The notes beneath the pieces are model-generated. The model was given only the letters and a program-made list of their open reading frames with translations, was not told the DNA's origin and ran no database searches. A program made the translations under genes and the position numbers. Of a stretch of DNA of 16,613 nt, positions 1 through 5,684 are shown piece by piece (position 1 is the stretch's first letter; each line of letters opens with the position of its first letter). The stretch is from Desulfovibrionaceae bacterium (GTDB taxonomy: Bacteria; Desulfobacterota; Desulfovibrionia; Desulfovibrionales; Desulfovibrionaceae), in the NCBI GenBank assembly GCA_009783115.1, contig WRHT01000010.1:1-16613 (forward strand), given 5' to 3'.

Positions 1-856
1 CGTGGCTGGGCCAGGCCGCGGGCAGGCCGCTTAAGACGATCACCGGCAGGGTCTGCCCTCCGTGGCGCGCGGCCAAGGCCTGGTTGCGCCACAATCCGGC
101 CCTGAAGCGGAGGGTTTCGATCCTGGTCATGGATGGGGGACGCAATTTCCCGTCCCGCCTGTCCGCCAGGAGTTCCTCCAGGGCCTCGAACGCGGAACCG
201 CCGTCCCGGATTTTTTCCGCCAAAGCGGCGATGAATAGCGCATCTTCCTCGTTTTCCGCCACCGGGCAAAGGATGGCGGATTCGGAGAACTGGCGCAGGG
301 CCGTAAGGCAGGCTGGGCAGGAAGGAGAAAAATAGAGGCTGATTTTTTTGTTTTCTGAGGTTTCCGGCAGCGGGCTTGGGGGGAGTTCGCCAAGGATCGC
401 TCCCAGGTTGAGGACGAAGAGTATGCACCAGCCGGCCTGCAAGACGCCGGTTAACGGGCGGATGAACCTCGCCGTCCCGGCGGAGGCCGGCCAAAGGCTC
501 TTCCAGGCGCAGAAGATGAGCAGGGCGGCGAGCAGACAACCGGCACATGGACCGATGCCTGTCATGGCCAGGAGAAAGAGGGCGTCTCCAGCGAGGAAAA
601 GGGCGGCCAGGATTCCGGCCGCCCGCCGCAGGCGGAGGGCGCAAAGCCCGGCCAGCAGAAAAAAGATTAGGGCAGCGGCCCACCAAGGCGAAATGCCGGC
701 AACGCGAAAAGCGCGTGTGGCCGCGCAGCCGCTGCTCAGGCAGAGAAGCTCCGCGCCCGGGGCAAAGGACATGAACAGGCAGTAGGCCAGTCCCAGGACG
801 GAAAAGACGAGGCCGGGCAGAGGGCGGGAGAGCAGGGCGTTCCAGATTTTTTTCAT
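1..856 (-). CDS. VKOR/DsbB-like membrane oxidoreductase with thioredoxin-like tail (partial, C-terminus off window)
   Basis: The minus frame opens at ATG 856 and stays open to the window edge (285 residues, no stop). Hydrophobic segments at about residues 12-32, 56-76, 80-100, 104-118 and 135-155 indicate an integral membrane protein. Cysteines sit as in the vitamin K epoxide reductase fold: a loop pair C39/C44, then CAGC (C104/C107) at a membrane segment. A soluble part follows with FSPSCPAC (C180/C183) and TLPVIV (269-274), which look like a thioredoxin CxxC and cis-proline region. Known VKOR-thioredoxin fusions oxidise cysteines of exported proteins and pass electrons to quinone; that role is inferred here. 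The start overlaps the stop of the M20 peptidase (ATGA), so translation is probably coupled. A DsbB-like or other thiol oxidoreductase is the alternative. Confidence 0.7.
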   Translation of the reverse strand, partial: MKKIWNALLSRPLPGLVFSVLGLAYCLFMSFAPGAELLCLSSGCAATRAFRVAGISPWWAAALIFFLLAGLCALRLRRAAGILAALFLAGDALFLLAMTGIGPCAGCLLAALLIFCAWKSLWPASAGTARFIRPLTGVLQAGWCILFVLNLGAILGELPPSPLPETSENKKISLYFSPSCPACLTALRQFSESAILCPVAENEEDALFIAALAEKIRDGGSAFEALEELLADRRDGKLRPPSMTRIETLRFRAGLWRNQALAARHGGQTLPVIVLSGLPAAWPSH

Positions 857-2088
857 TGTAGTGGCAGAGGTTCGGTCACGCCCCGCAGCCCGGCCAGGGT
901 GAAGAGCAGGAGCAACGCGGCCTGGGCGCCCCGATACATGTCCTGGGGGTTGAACCATTCATCCAGGGCATGGACATTGCCGCATTCGCCGCCGGTGCGC
1001 AATGCCAGGGCCGGTATGCCGCGGCTGATGGGGGCGTTGGCGTTGGTGCTGCCGGGGGCTTCAAGTATGGGCGGGATGCCCAGGGCCTGAAACACGCTTA
1101 TGGCGGCCAGCACAATCGGGGAATTTTCCGGCTGGTCCCCGGGCGGGCGTTCGCCGGCGGGTTTGATTTCCAGTTGGACTTGCTTCCCGCTGGCCGCCCG
1201 GAAGGAGTTTTCTTCCTCCAGTCCCTGCCTGACCAAGGTCAGCATCTCTTTTTCCAGGCGATCCAGGGCCGCGGCATCGCCGGAACGCATATCCAGTTTG
1301 CAGGAGGCCCGTCCGGCGATGGAATTGATGGAGGTGCCGCCTTCGGCGAGTCCCACGGTGTAGCTGACCTTGGGTTCAGCGGAGACGCGCACCCCGGCGA
1401 TCTTGGCGATGGCCCGCCCCATGGCGTGGATGGGACTGGGCAGACCGTAGGCGTGCCAGCTGTGTCCCCCTGGGCCGGTAAAGATAAATTCATAGCGTTT
1501 GGATCCGGTCCCCCCCTTGGTGATTCCGCCCAAAGTTCCCGGCTCCAGGGAAAGGCAGGCCTTCAGGTCCAGATGATCGCGCAGCATGGCCTTAAGGCCC
1601 CGGAGATCTCCCTCCCCTTCTTCGCCGCTGCTCCCGCCGGCCATGATGCTCAGCCAGGGCTTCAGCCCGGTGTGCCTGACGGCCCGCAGCACGGAAAGCA
1701 GCAGGGCCAGTCCGGCGGTATCATCCCCTATGCCTGGACAGTAAAGCCGCCCGTCCCGCTCCGTAACCTCCAGCGGGGTCCAGGCCTCAAATACCGTGTC
1801 CAGGTGGGCCTCCAGCAGGATTTTACCGCCATCGCCCGGAATGAAGCCGTAAGCGTTGCCTTCCCGGTCCATTCGGCAATTCCGCAAGCCCAATCCGGAC
1901 AACTTTTCCAAGTACATGGGGGAGCGGGCCTCGTGTTCCTTGAAGGGCGAACCCGGAACCAGGGCCATTTCTTTAAGCTCCCGGGACACGGTCTTCTGGT
2001 CGGAGCGCAGGAATTCCAAGGCTTGGCGCATCCGGGGTTCGGCCAGCAGGGTCTCGATCCGGGCGGGGATCACGGAAGAAAGCGGCAT
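853..2088 (-). CDS. M20-family (PepT/CPG2-like) zinc metallopeptidase
   Basis: A 411-residue protein, the usual length for M20 amidohydrolases and peptidases, which use two zinc ions to cleave amino-acid or dipeptide amide bonds. Visible motifs in order: HLDTV (H95, D97), GIGDDTAG (bridging Asp 122/123), SSGEEGEGD (catalytic Glu 156 and metal Glu 157), SLEPG (E182), GPGGHSW (H209 of the lid/dimerisation domain) and NVHALDEW (H373). All expected metal ligands are present, so it should be active. It has no signal peptide and is probably cytoplasmic. A substrate cannot be named; PepT-like tripeptidase or carboxypeptidase is most likely. No good Shine-Dalgarno precedes ATG 2086-2088, and the only promoter-like sequence (TTGACG 2120-2125, 18-nt spacer, TAGATT 2101-2096) would make an almost leaderless mRNA. 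It overlaps the downstream membrane oxidoreductase by 4 nt. Confidence 0.85.
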   Translation of the reverse strand: MPLSSVIPARIETLLAEPRMRQALEFLRSDQKTVSRELKEMALVPGSPFKEHEARSPMYLEKLSGLGLRNCRMDREGNAYGFIPGDGGKILLEAHLDTVFEAWTPLEVTERDGRLYCPGIGDDTAGLALLLSVLRAVRHTGLKPWLSIMAGGSSGEEGEGDLRGLKAMLRDHLDLKACLSLEPGTLGGITKGGTGSKRYEFIFTGPGGHSWHAYGLPSPIHAMGRAIAKIAGVRVSAEPKVSYTVGLAEGGTSINSIAGRASCKLDMRSGDAAALDRLEKEMLTLVRQGLEEENSFRAASGKQVQLEIKPAGERPPGDQPENSPIVLAAISVFQALGIPPILEAPGSTNANAPISRGIPALALRTGGECGNVHALDEWFNPQDMYRGAQAALLLLFTLAGLRGVTEPLPLQ

Positions 2089-2193
2089 AACAACAAATCT
2101 ATCCGAGGCCGGGGACAGGCGTCAAGGGTATTGCCGCCGCCTTTTGCCGGCAAAAGTTGCCAGGAGCCTGTTCCCTATTATATAAGCAGGCCC
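2089..2193. promoter_or_regulatory. Divergent intergenic region with 16-bp palindrome
   Basis: The only space between two divergent genes. A perfect palindrome, CTTTTGCCGGCAAAAG, lies at 2141-2156. One base later comes TTGCCA (2157-2162) and, 16-18 nt on, a TATATA/TATAAG stretch (2179-2186), a plausible plus-strand promoter with start near 2191-2193, almost on the ATG at 2194. The minus-strand candidate is TTGACG/TAGATT. A palindrome abutting a -35 box suits a dimeric regulator site, but no regulator is identified. Promoter calls are by eye. Confidence 0.35.
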
Positions 2194-2985
2194 ATGCGGC
2201 GCATACCTCTGTTTTTTCTCCTGGGGCTCATGATTTTTTGGGGCATCTACTGGGACGCCTTGGCTATGGAGACGCGCTTCAGCAACAATCTGGGCATGGA
2301 GTTCATCCTTATTCCAGCCGGGGAGTTCCAGATGGGCGCATTTGGCGGATCCTATAGGGCCGGAGCTGGCCGTGTTCCTGATGCCGGATCCGGACGCCTG
2401 GTGAAGATCAGCCGGCCTTTTTACCTTGGACGCCATGAAGTGACCCAGGCCCAGTGGATGGCGGTTATGGGGGAAAACCCCAGCTACACCAAAAACCTCC
2501 GGCATCCGGTGGAGTCATTTTCTTGGGAAGAGGCCCAGGAGTTTATCAGCAGACTGAACCATTTGGAAGGCCGGGAGAGATACCGTTTGCCCACGGAAGC
2601 GGAATGGGAGTATGCGGCCAGGGCCGGTAGCAAGGGGGCCTATTCCTTTGGAAACGACCCGGCGGACCTGGCCGAATATGCTTGGTATGACGGCAATGCC
2701 GGAAAGCGCCACCATCAGGTGGGCCGGAAAAAGCCCAATGCCTGGGGCCTCTATGACATGCAGGGCAATGTCTGGGAATTCACCCAGGATTGGTATTCAG
2801 AAAACCATGACCCGGCACCCGCGACTGTTGATCCCAAAGGACCGGAACAAGGACGGGGGCGGGTGGCCAGGGGCGGATGTTATGGCAACAAGGCCAGGGG
2901 GTGCAGGCTGACGGCGCGTCTGGAGGTAGCGCCGCAGACGCGCAACTTGGGCATCGGCCTCCGCCTGGCTTGCCAGGCGGAGTGA
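2194..2985 (+). CDS. Secreted FGE/sulfatase-modifying-factor (SUMF1) domain protein
   Basis: A 263-residue protein. The first ~25 residues (RR, hydrophobic core, ALA) form a signal peptide, which fixes the start at 2194; upstream in-frame sequence is antisense to the peptidase. The rest is one FGE-sulfatase domain: FILIPAGEFQMG (37-48), RPFYLGRHEVTQAQW (74-88), HPVESFSWEEAQEF (104-117), YRLPTEAEWEYAARAG (130-145), GLYDMQGNVWEFTQDW (185-200) and RVARGG (223-228). In true formylglycine-generating enzyme two copper-binding cysteines lie five residues apart just after RGGS; here the cysteines are C229 and C237 in a different arrangement. It is therefore more likely a structural, ligand-binding or cofactor-independent family member than a sulfatase activator. 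No sulfatase is nearby. The Shine-Dalgarno is poor (GCAGG three bases before ATG). Confidence 0.8.
   Translation: MRRIPLFFLLGLMIFWGIYWDALAMETRFSNNLGMEFILIPAGEFQMGAFGGSYRAGAGRVPDAGSGRLVKISRPFYLGRHEVTQAQWMAVMGENPSYTKNLRHPVESFSWEEAQEFISRLNHLEGRERYRLPTEAEWEYAARAGSKGAYSFGNDPADLAEYAWYDGNAGKRHHQVGRKKPNAWGLYDMQGNVWEFTQDWYSENHDPAPATVDPKGPEQGRGRVARGGCYGNKARGCRLTARLEVAPQTRNLGIGLRLACQAE
2959..2982 (+). other. Perfect 10-bp hairpin at the stop codon of the FGE-like gene
   Basis: CTCCGCCTGG and CCAGGCGGAG are perfect complements around a CTTG tetraloop, ending just before the TGA. No T-run follows, so it is not a standard intrinsic terminator. It could be a 3'-end stabilising or pause structure. It may also follow from the encoded LACQAE, although the perfect pairing makes chance less likely. 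Confidence 0.4.
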
Positions 2986-3004
2986 GCGGGACACTAAAAA
3001 TTGG

Positions 3005-3034
3005 TTGACTTGTCTCAGTCCCGGCGCGTATAAG
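3005..3034 (+). promoter_or_regulatory. Sigma-70-type promoter of tRNA-Arg
   Basis: TTGACT (3005-3010) and TATAAG (3029-3034) are separated by 18 nt, and transcription would start about 3041, a few bases before the mature tRNA. Each box matches the sigma-70 consensus at 5 of 6 positions. It gives the tRNA its own transcription, separate from the upstream gene. Confidence 0.65.
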
Positions 3035-3047
3035 ACAACTTCCACGG

Positions 3048-3124
3048 GCGCCGGTAGCTCAGCTGGATAGAGCAACAGGCTACGAACCTGTAGGTCCGGG
3101 GTTCGAATCCCTGTCGGCGCGCCA
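3048..3124 (+). tRNA. tRNA-Arg (anticodon ACG), CCA encoded
   Basis: A 77-nt cloverleaf folds by eye. The acceptor GCGCCGG (3048-3054) pairs with TCGGCGC (3114-3120). The D arm is GCTC/GAGC, the anticodon stem ACAGG/CCTGT around loop CTACGAA (anticodon ACG, 3082-3084), and the T arm CGGGG/CCCTG around TTCGAAT. Discriminator G3121 and encoded CCA (3122-3124) follow. ACG reads CGU, and after A-to-I editing also CGC and CGA. Arginine tRNA genes are common targets for tyrosine integrases, which fits the integrase remnant on the far side of the IS element. Confidence 0.96.
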
Positions 3125-3132
3125 GGAAATTC

Positions 3133-3164
3133 AAGGGATTACGAGAAATCGTAAGCCCTTTTTT
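3133..3164 (+). terminator. Intrinsic terminator of tRNA-Arg
   Basis: AAGGG plus TTACGA pairs with TCGTAA plus CCCTT around a GAAA tetraloop with one A/G mismatch, followed directly by TTTTG. This strong Rho-independent terminator ends the tRNA transcript before the IS insertion. Confidence 0.85.
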
Positions 3165-3188
3165 GTTTGCCATGCCGGCTATCCGGGA

Positions 3189-3196
3189 AAATTTTA
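3189..3196. repeat. Left target-site duplication (8 bp)
   Basis: AAATTTTA directly abuts the left inverted repeat and is repeated exactly at 5677-5684 next to the right inverted repeat. Eight base pairs is the known duplication length of the IS1595 family. Confidence 0.9.
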
Positions 3197-3219
3197 CGGA
3201 ATTGCCTAGTTTAAGGTGT
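3197..3219 (+). repeat. IS1595 left inverted repeat (IRL)
   Basis: Starts CGGAATTGCCTAG and ends TTTAAGGTGT. It matches the reverse complement of 5654-5676 at 22 of 23 positions (G versus T at position 8). Its last base is the first base of the transposase -35 box TTGACA. Confidence 0.92.
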
Positions 3220-3247
3220 TGACATTCTCCCGGCGTTTTCGTATCGT
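3219..3247 (+). promoter_or_regulatory. Transposase promoter at the inner edge of IRL
   Basis: TTGACA (3219-3224) and TATCGT (3242-3247) are spaced by 17 nt. The perfect -35 box touches the inverted repeat, so transposase bound to the end could repress its own gene. The predicted start, near 3254, lies downstream of the left arm of the inverted repeat at 3227-3235. Confidence 0.55.
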
Positions 3248-3284
3248 TCTTTCAACGAAGAAAGAGCGCGCGAAGCGCCGGGAG
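3227..3284 (+). promoter_or_regulatory. Inverted repeat that can hide the transposase ribosome binding site from read-through mRNA
   Basis: CTCCCGGCG (3227-3235) is exactly complementary to CGCCGGGAG (3276-3284). The right arm contains the Shine-Dalgarno GGGAG, seven bases before the GTG start at 3292. The left arm lies between the -35 and -10 boxes, so mRNA from the element's own promoter lacks it, while read-through mRNA carries both arms and can fold shut. This arrangement is established for IS10, IS50 and IS200; its operation here is inferred. Confidence 0.6.
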
Positions 3285-3291
3285 CAGTGCC

Positions 3292-4176
3292 GTGAATATT
3301 ATTCAAATTTTTGAAGAATTTCAAGATGAAGAAAGCTGCATAAGACACCTTGAAAGTGTGCGCTGGCGAGATGGGCCAGTTTGTCCCTATTGTCGATCCC
3401 CAAATAACCACTTCACTCAGAAAGAATCCCGCCACTTTTGCTACAACTGCCGGACCTCATTTAGCGTAACGGTCGGCACGATTTTTCATCATACCCATTT
3501 GCCGCTACAGAAATGGTTTTTGGCGATTGCCCTCATTTTGAATGCCAAAAAGGGCATTTCCGCCCTGCAACTATCCCGCGATCTAAAGGTGAACAAGAAC
3601 ACGGCCTGGCGCATAGCCATGCAAATTCGTGAGGCAATGAATCAGATTGAGCACCGTGAATTGCTTACGGGCATTGTCGAAATGGATGAATGTTATATAG
3701 GTGGAAAGCCTCGCAAGGGTAATAAACGAGATGATGATAAACCCAGTAAGCGGGGGCGCGGTACAAGTAAAGCGCCAGTCATAGGCGCTGTTGAGCGCGC
3801 AGAGGGCGGCAAGGTCACTGCTAAGGCCGTCGCCAAAGATAAGCTCAAGGGAAAAAATCTGCGGGCTTTTGTACGTGAAAAGGTAGATACCAAAAATTCT
3901 GAATTGATGACTGACGAATATTCAGCCTATTCTGGCATGAGCCGACTTTTGCCCCATGCAGTTATCAAGCACGCCTTTGCCTATGTTGACGGGAATATCC
4001 ATACCAACACCATTGAGAGCTTTTGGGCGCTCCTCAAGCGCGGCATGTTCGGTCAGTTCCATAGCGTGAGCCGCAAGCACCTGCAAAAGTATGTTGATGA
4101 GTTCTGTTACAGATACAATAACCGCTCGAATGACAATGTGTTCGGGCTGACTATTAACAGAGCATTGGGGGTATAA
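3292..4176 (+). CDS. IS1595-family transposase
   Basis: A 294-residue protein starting at GTG. The N-terminal start (NII..IFEEFQDEESCIRHLE..RW) is typical of the family, followed by a zinc ribbon CPYC...CYNC (C31, C34, C50, C53), a helix-turn-helix (about 85-115), and a DDE catalytic domain with VEMDECYIGG (D132), LMTDEYSAY (D208) and NTIESFWALLKRG (E242). All catalytic and zinc residues are intact, and its length is normal for the family, so it should be functional. It uses the promoter at 3219-3247 and a Shine-Dalgarno GGGAG inside a potential hairpin. It is followed after one base by the P63C gene, implying one operon. The transposase cuts the element at its inverted repeats and makes 8-bp duplications, as seen here. 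Confidence 0.95.
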   Translation: MNIIQIFEEFQDEESCIRHLESVRWRDGPVCPYCRSPNNHFTQKESRHFCYNCRTSFSVTVGTIFHHTHLPLQKWFLAIALILNAKKGISALQLSRDLKVNKNTAWRIAMQIREAMNQIEHRELLTGIVEMDECYIGGKPRKGNKRDDDKPSKRGRGTSKAPVIGAVERAEGGKVTAKAVAKDKLKGKNLRAFVREKVDTKNSELMTDEYSAYSGMSRLLPHAVIKHAFAYVDGNIHTNTIESFWALLKRGMFGQFHSVSRKHLQKYVDEFCYRYNNRSNDNVFGLTINRALGV

Positions 4177-4177
4177 A

Positions 4178-5068
4178 ATGTCAGAAGTAATATTGAAGGC
4201 CACGCATGGTTCTCCAGACAAGCCATTACGCATAGGAACTATCGAAATACCTTGCTACGTCTTGGACAACGGAACTCGCGTTATCTCAGGGCGTGGCATG
4301 CAAACGGCTTTAGGTCTTGGACAAAGCCATGGTGCAAAATTAAGGCGTTTTGTGGAAAGAAATGAGATTTTGCCGTATATAAACAATGATTTAGCCATGG
4401 CGCTTGAAAATCCGATACGCTTTATTCGCCCAGGCAGAGGCGGAAAGCTCGCCGTTGGATTTGAAGCAACAATTCTTGCCGATTTATGCGATGCCGTCTT
4501 AGAGGCAAGACAATCCGGCGCTCTCCATCAGTCACAGTTGCTAATCGCTGGGCAATGCGAAGTGCTTACTAGGGCATTTGCCCGCGTCGGCATTATTGCC
4601 CTGATTGACGAGGCAACAGGATACCAAGAAGTTAGAGACAGGCTGGCTCTTGCAGCAATCCTTGATAGATACTTACGCAAAGAAGCTGCTAAATGGGCAA
4701 AAAGATTTCCTGATGAATTCTATAAGGAAATGTTCAGATTAAGAGAATGGCCTTATGACCCATCAAGCGTAAAACGTCCAGGCGTTGTTGCTAAATACAC
4801 AAACGATCTTGTGTATCAGCGCATTGCACCAGGACTTTTACAGAGGCTTCAAGACCTTAATCCAAAAGATGATAAAGGGCGCAGGAAACATAAATACTTT
4901 CAATTTATGACCGAGGACGTTGGAGACCCGGCATTGACGCAGCATATACATGCACTGGTTGTTTTAATGCGGGCATCTTCAAATTGGGATGGCTTTTACC
5001 GCTCAGTGCAGCGTTCCTTACCTAAACAAACTGAAACCAACTGGCTATTGCTAGAAATAGATGATTAG
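4178..5068 (+). CDS. P63C-domain protein (IS passenger)
   Basis: A 296-residue protein starting one base after the transposase stop, with GGGGG about seven bases before its ATG, so it is co-transcribed with the transposase. The N-terminal part (IEIPCYVLDNGTRVISGRGM, about 22-41) resembles the start of P63C-type phage and plasmid proteins. LIDEATGYQEVRDR (142-155) and KRFPDEFYKEMFRLREW through NWDGFYRSVQRSLPK (about 175-283) match the P63C domain (PF10546). The domain's biochemical function is not established; it is found in phages and mobile elements, sometimes next to antirepressor-like modules. There is no membrane segment or signal peptide. Its stop codon overlaps that of the convergent XRE gene. 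A role in controlling transposition or host response is a guess. Confidence 0.8.
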   Translation: MSEVILKATHGSPDKPLRIGTIEIPCYVLDNGTRVISGRGMQTALGLGQSHGAKLRRFVERNEILPYINNDLAMALENPIRFIRPGRGGKLAVGFEATILADLCDAVLEARQSGALHQSQLLIAGQCEVLTRAFARVGIIALIDEATGYQEVRDRLALAAILDRYLRKEAAKWAKRFPDEFYKEMFRLREWPYDPSSVKRPGVVAKYTNDLVYQRIAPGLLQRLQDLNPKDDKGRRKHKYFQFMTEDVGDPALTQHIHALVVLMRASSNWDGFYRSVQRSLPKQTETNWLLLEIDD

Positions 5069-5292
5069 CCAAGCTTTGACAGTATAGCAGGATGCTTCAG
5101 CAGGATTTTGCAGAGGAGCCCCACTGGCCCGGAAATTTTACGCTTGCCGCTCTCAAACTGGCTGATAGCGCCATGCGTAAGCTTCAGCATTGCGGCCAAT
5201 TCCGCTTGGCTGATATTCAGTTTGCGCCGCGTCTCGGCAACGATATTATCGGCAGGCGAAAACTCCAAAGGTGCGCCCATCTTCTTGGTCAT
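5065..5292 (-). CDS. XRE-type helix-turn-helix regulator (IS passenger)
   Basis: A 75-residue protein that is essentially one HTH domain: the region around NISQAELAAML..THGAISQFESGKRKISG (about 26-55) is a clear XRE/Cro helix-turn-helix, with a C-terminal helix (GLLCKILLKHPAIL) like that of HigA- and NadS-type antitoxin regulators. AAGGGGGG lies about eight bases before the ATG (5290-5292). It is transcribed against the transposase operon and its stop overlaps the P63C stop. Upstream are a 9-bp inverted repeat (5324-5360), the 41-codon ORF and a strong promoter. It probably represses its own promoter or the transposase. An orphan antitoxin is possible, with the 41-codon product as partner, but no toxin is recognisable. 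Confidence 0.8.
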   Translation of the reverse strand: MTKKMGAPLEFSPADNIVAETRRKLNISQAELAAMLKLTHGAISQFESGKRKISGPVGLLCKILLKHPAILSKLG

Positions 5293-5323
5293 GTCATACC
5301 CCCCTTGATTTTTTTGTGGAGGT

Positions 5324-5360
5324 GGGGTAGGCTTTGACTTGTGTGGTCATTGCCTACCCC
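5324..5360. repeat. 9-bp perfect inverted repeat upstream of the XRE gene
   Basis: GGGGTAGGC (5324-5332) and GCCTACCCC (5352-5360) flank a 19-nt spacer between the 41-codon ORF and the XRE start. It could be an RNA hairpin limiting read-through or an autoregulatory operator. Confidence 0.5.
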
Positions 5361-5369
5361 GGTTGCTGT

Positions 5370-5495
5370 TTAGCCGTTCCTAGTTGGCGCTAGGTGCGGC
5401 TTTTCGCTTTTTCGCCCCTCAATCACGATTGAGACAAAGAAGCGCAACCTGAGCCGAAATGGTAGGCTGTTCAGCACAGCCATGAGCCATTCCAT
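5370..5495 (-). CDS. Small 41-residue ORF with a near-perfect Shine-Dalgarno (IS passenger, unknown)
   Basis: ATG 5495-5493 is preceded, after five bases, by AGGAGGTGA (5509-5501), a nine-base match to the complement of the 16S rRNA 3' end and the best ribosome binding site in the window. The frame encodes 41 residues, starting MEWLMAVLNSLPFRLRLRFF, with a hydrophobic and arginine-rich first half, and ends TAA at 5370. It lies between a consensus promoter and the XRE gene, on the same strand. I do not recognise it. It could be a small membrane-active peptide (toxin-like), a leader peptide tuning the XRE gene, or fortuitous within a structured RNA. The strong start signal favours translation. 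Confidence 0.5.
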   Translation of the reverse strand: MEWLMAVLNSLPFRLRLRFFVSIVIEGRKSEKPHLAPTRNG

Positions 5496-5592
5496 CAGCT
5501 CACCTCCTCACAAGAGTTTGGTTTGAGGTGCCCAGCCTTCTCGGCCTTCTAACCCGCCCACCCTCCGGGGCTTCCTCGCTCTTGTTGATTCA

Positions 5593-5621
5593 AATATACG
5601 TTACTAAGTAAAATATGTCAA
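5593..5621 (-). promoter_or_regulatory. Strong sigma-70 promoter driving the small-ORF/XRE operon
   Basis: On the minus strand TTGACA (5621-5616), a 17-nt spacer and TATATT (5598-5593) form a near-consensus promoter just inside the right inverted repeat, reading inward. Transcription would start near 5586, giving an untranslated leader of about 90 nt before the small ORF. Confidence 0.7.
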
Positions 5622-5653
5622 GAAAAAAATATCGCTTTTAGAAGAAAATATTT

Positions 5654-5676
5654 ACACCTTAAACTAGGAAATTCCG
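5654..5676 (-). repeat. IS1595 right inverted repeat (IRR)
   Basis: Its reverse complement begins CGGAATTTCCTAG and ends TTTAAGGTGT, identical to IRL except at position 8. The 8-bp duplication follows directly. Confidence 0.92.
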
Positions 5677-5684
5677 AAATTTTA
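5677..5684. repeat. Right target-site duplication (8 bp)
   Basis: AAATTTTA, identical to 3189-3196. The next three bases (5685-5687) are the hicB stop codon, so the insertion touches but does not break hicB. Confidence 0.9.

Larger units (their letters stand above)
5293..5592 (-). ncRNA. Candidate structured leader/RNA of the XRE operon in the IS element
   Basis: This roughly 300-nt stretch, transcribed on the minus strand from the promoter at 5593-5621, holds several perfect inverted repeats. ACAAGAG at the predicted RNA start (5585-5579) pairs with CTCTTGT (5516-5510) just before a Shine-Dalgarno. CTCAATCGTGATTGAG forms a 6-bp hairpin (5433-5418). GCCG..CCTAG/CTAGG..CGGC forms a 9-bp hairpin with a 2x2 internal loop (5400-5373). 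GGGGTAGGC pairs with GCCTACCCC (5360-5324) before the XRE gene. A 41-codon ORF overlaps part of it. Repeated perfect pairing suggests RNA structure, an operator array, or both. No known RNA family is recognised. Confidence 0.4.
3197..5676 (+). mobile_element. Complete IS1595-family element (2480 bp) with passenger genes
   Basis: The element is bounded by 23-bp terminal inverted repeats (3197-3219 and 5654-5676, both ending CGGAATT when read inward, one mismatch) and perfect 8-bp duplications of AAATTTTA. It encodes an IS1595-type transposase, a P63C-domain protein, and on the opposite strand a small XRE-type protein preceded by a structured leader with a 41-codon ORF. It is visibly more A/T-rich than the flanks. 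Simple IS1595 elements are about half to two-thirds this length, so this is a passenger-carrying version. Perfect ends, perfect duplication and intact genes suggest recent, possibly still active insertion. It sits between the tRNA-Arg terminator and hicB, which it leaves intact. Confidence 0.92.

Noticed and set aside
348..785. Plus-strand frames at the left edge rich in Arg, Ala and Pro.
   Set aside because: The minus-strand membrane oxidoreductase with coherent hydrophobic segments and CxxC motifs explains this stretch.
970..2193. In-frame plus-strand extension of the FGE-like protein to a 671-residue frame.
   Set aside because: It is antisense to the M20 peptidase, which has complete catalytic motifs, and the signal peptide at 2194 marks the true start.
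5418..5585. CRISPR-like array suggested by several short repeats.
   Set aside because: The repeats are inverted, different from each other and not regularly spaced; they fit RNA hairpins or operators.
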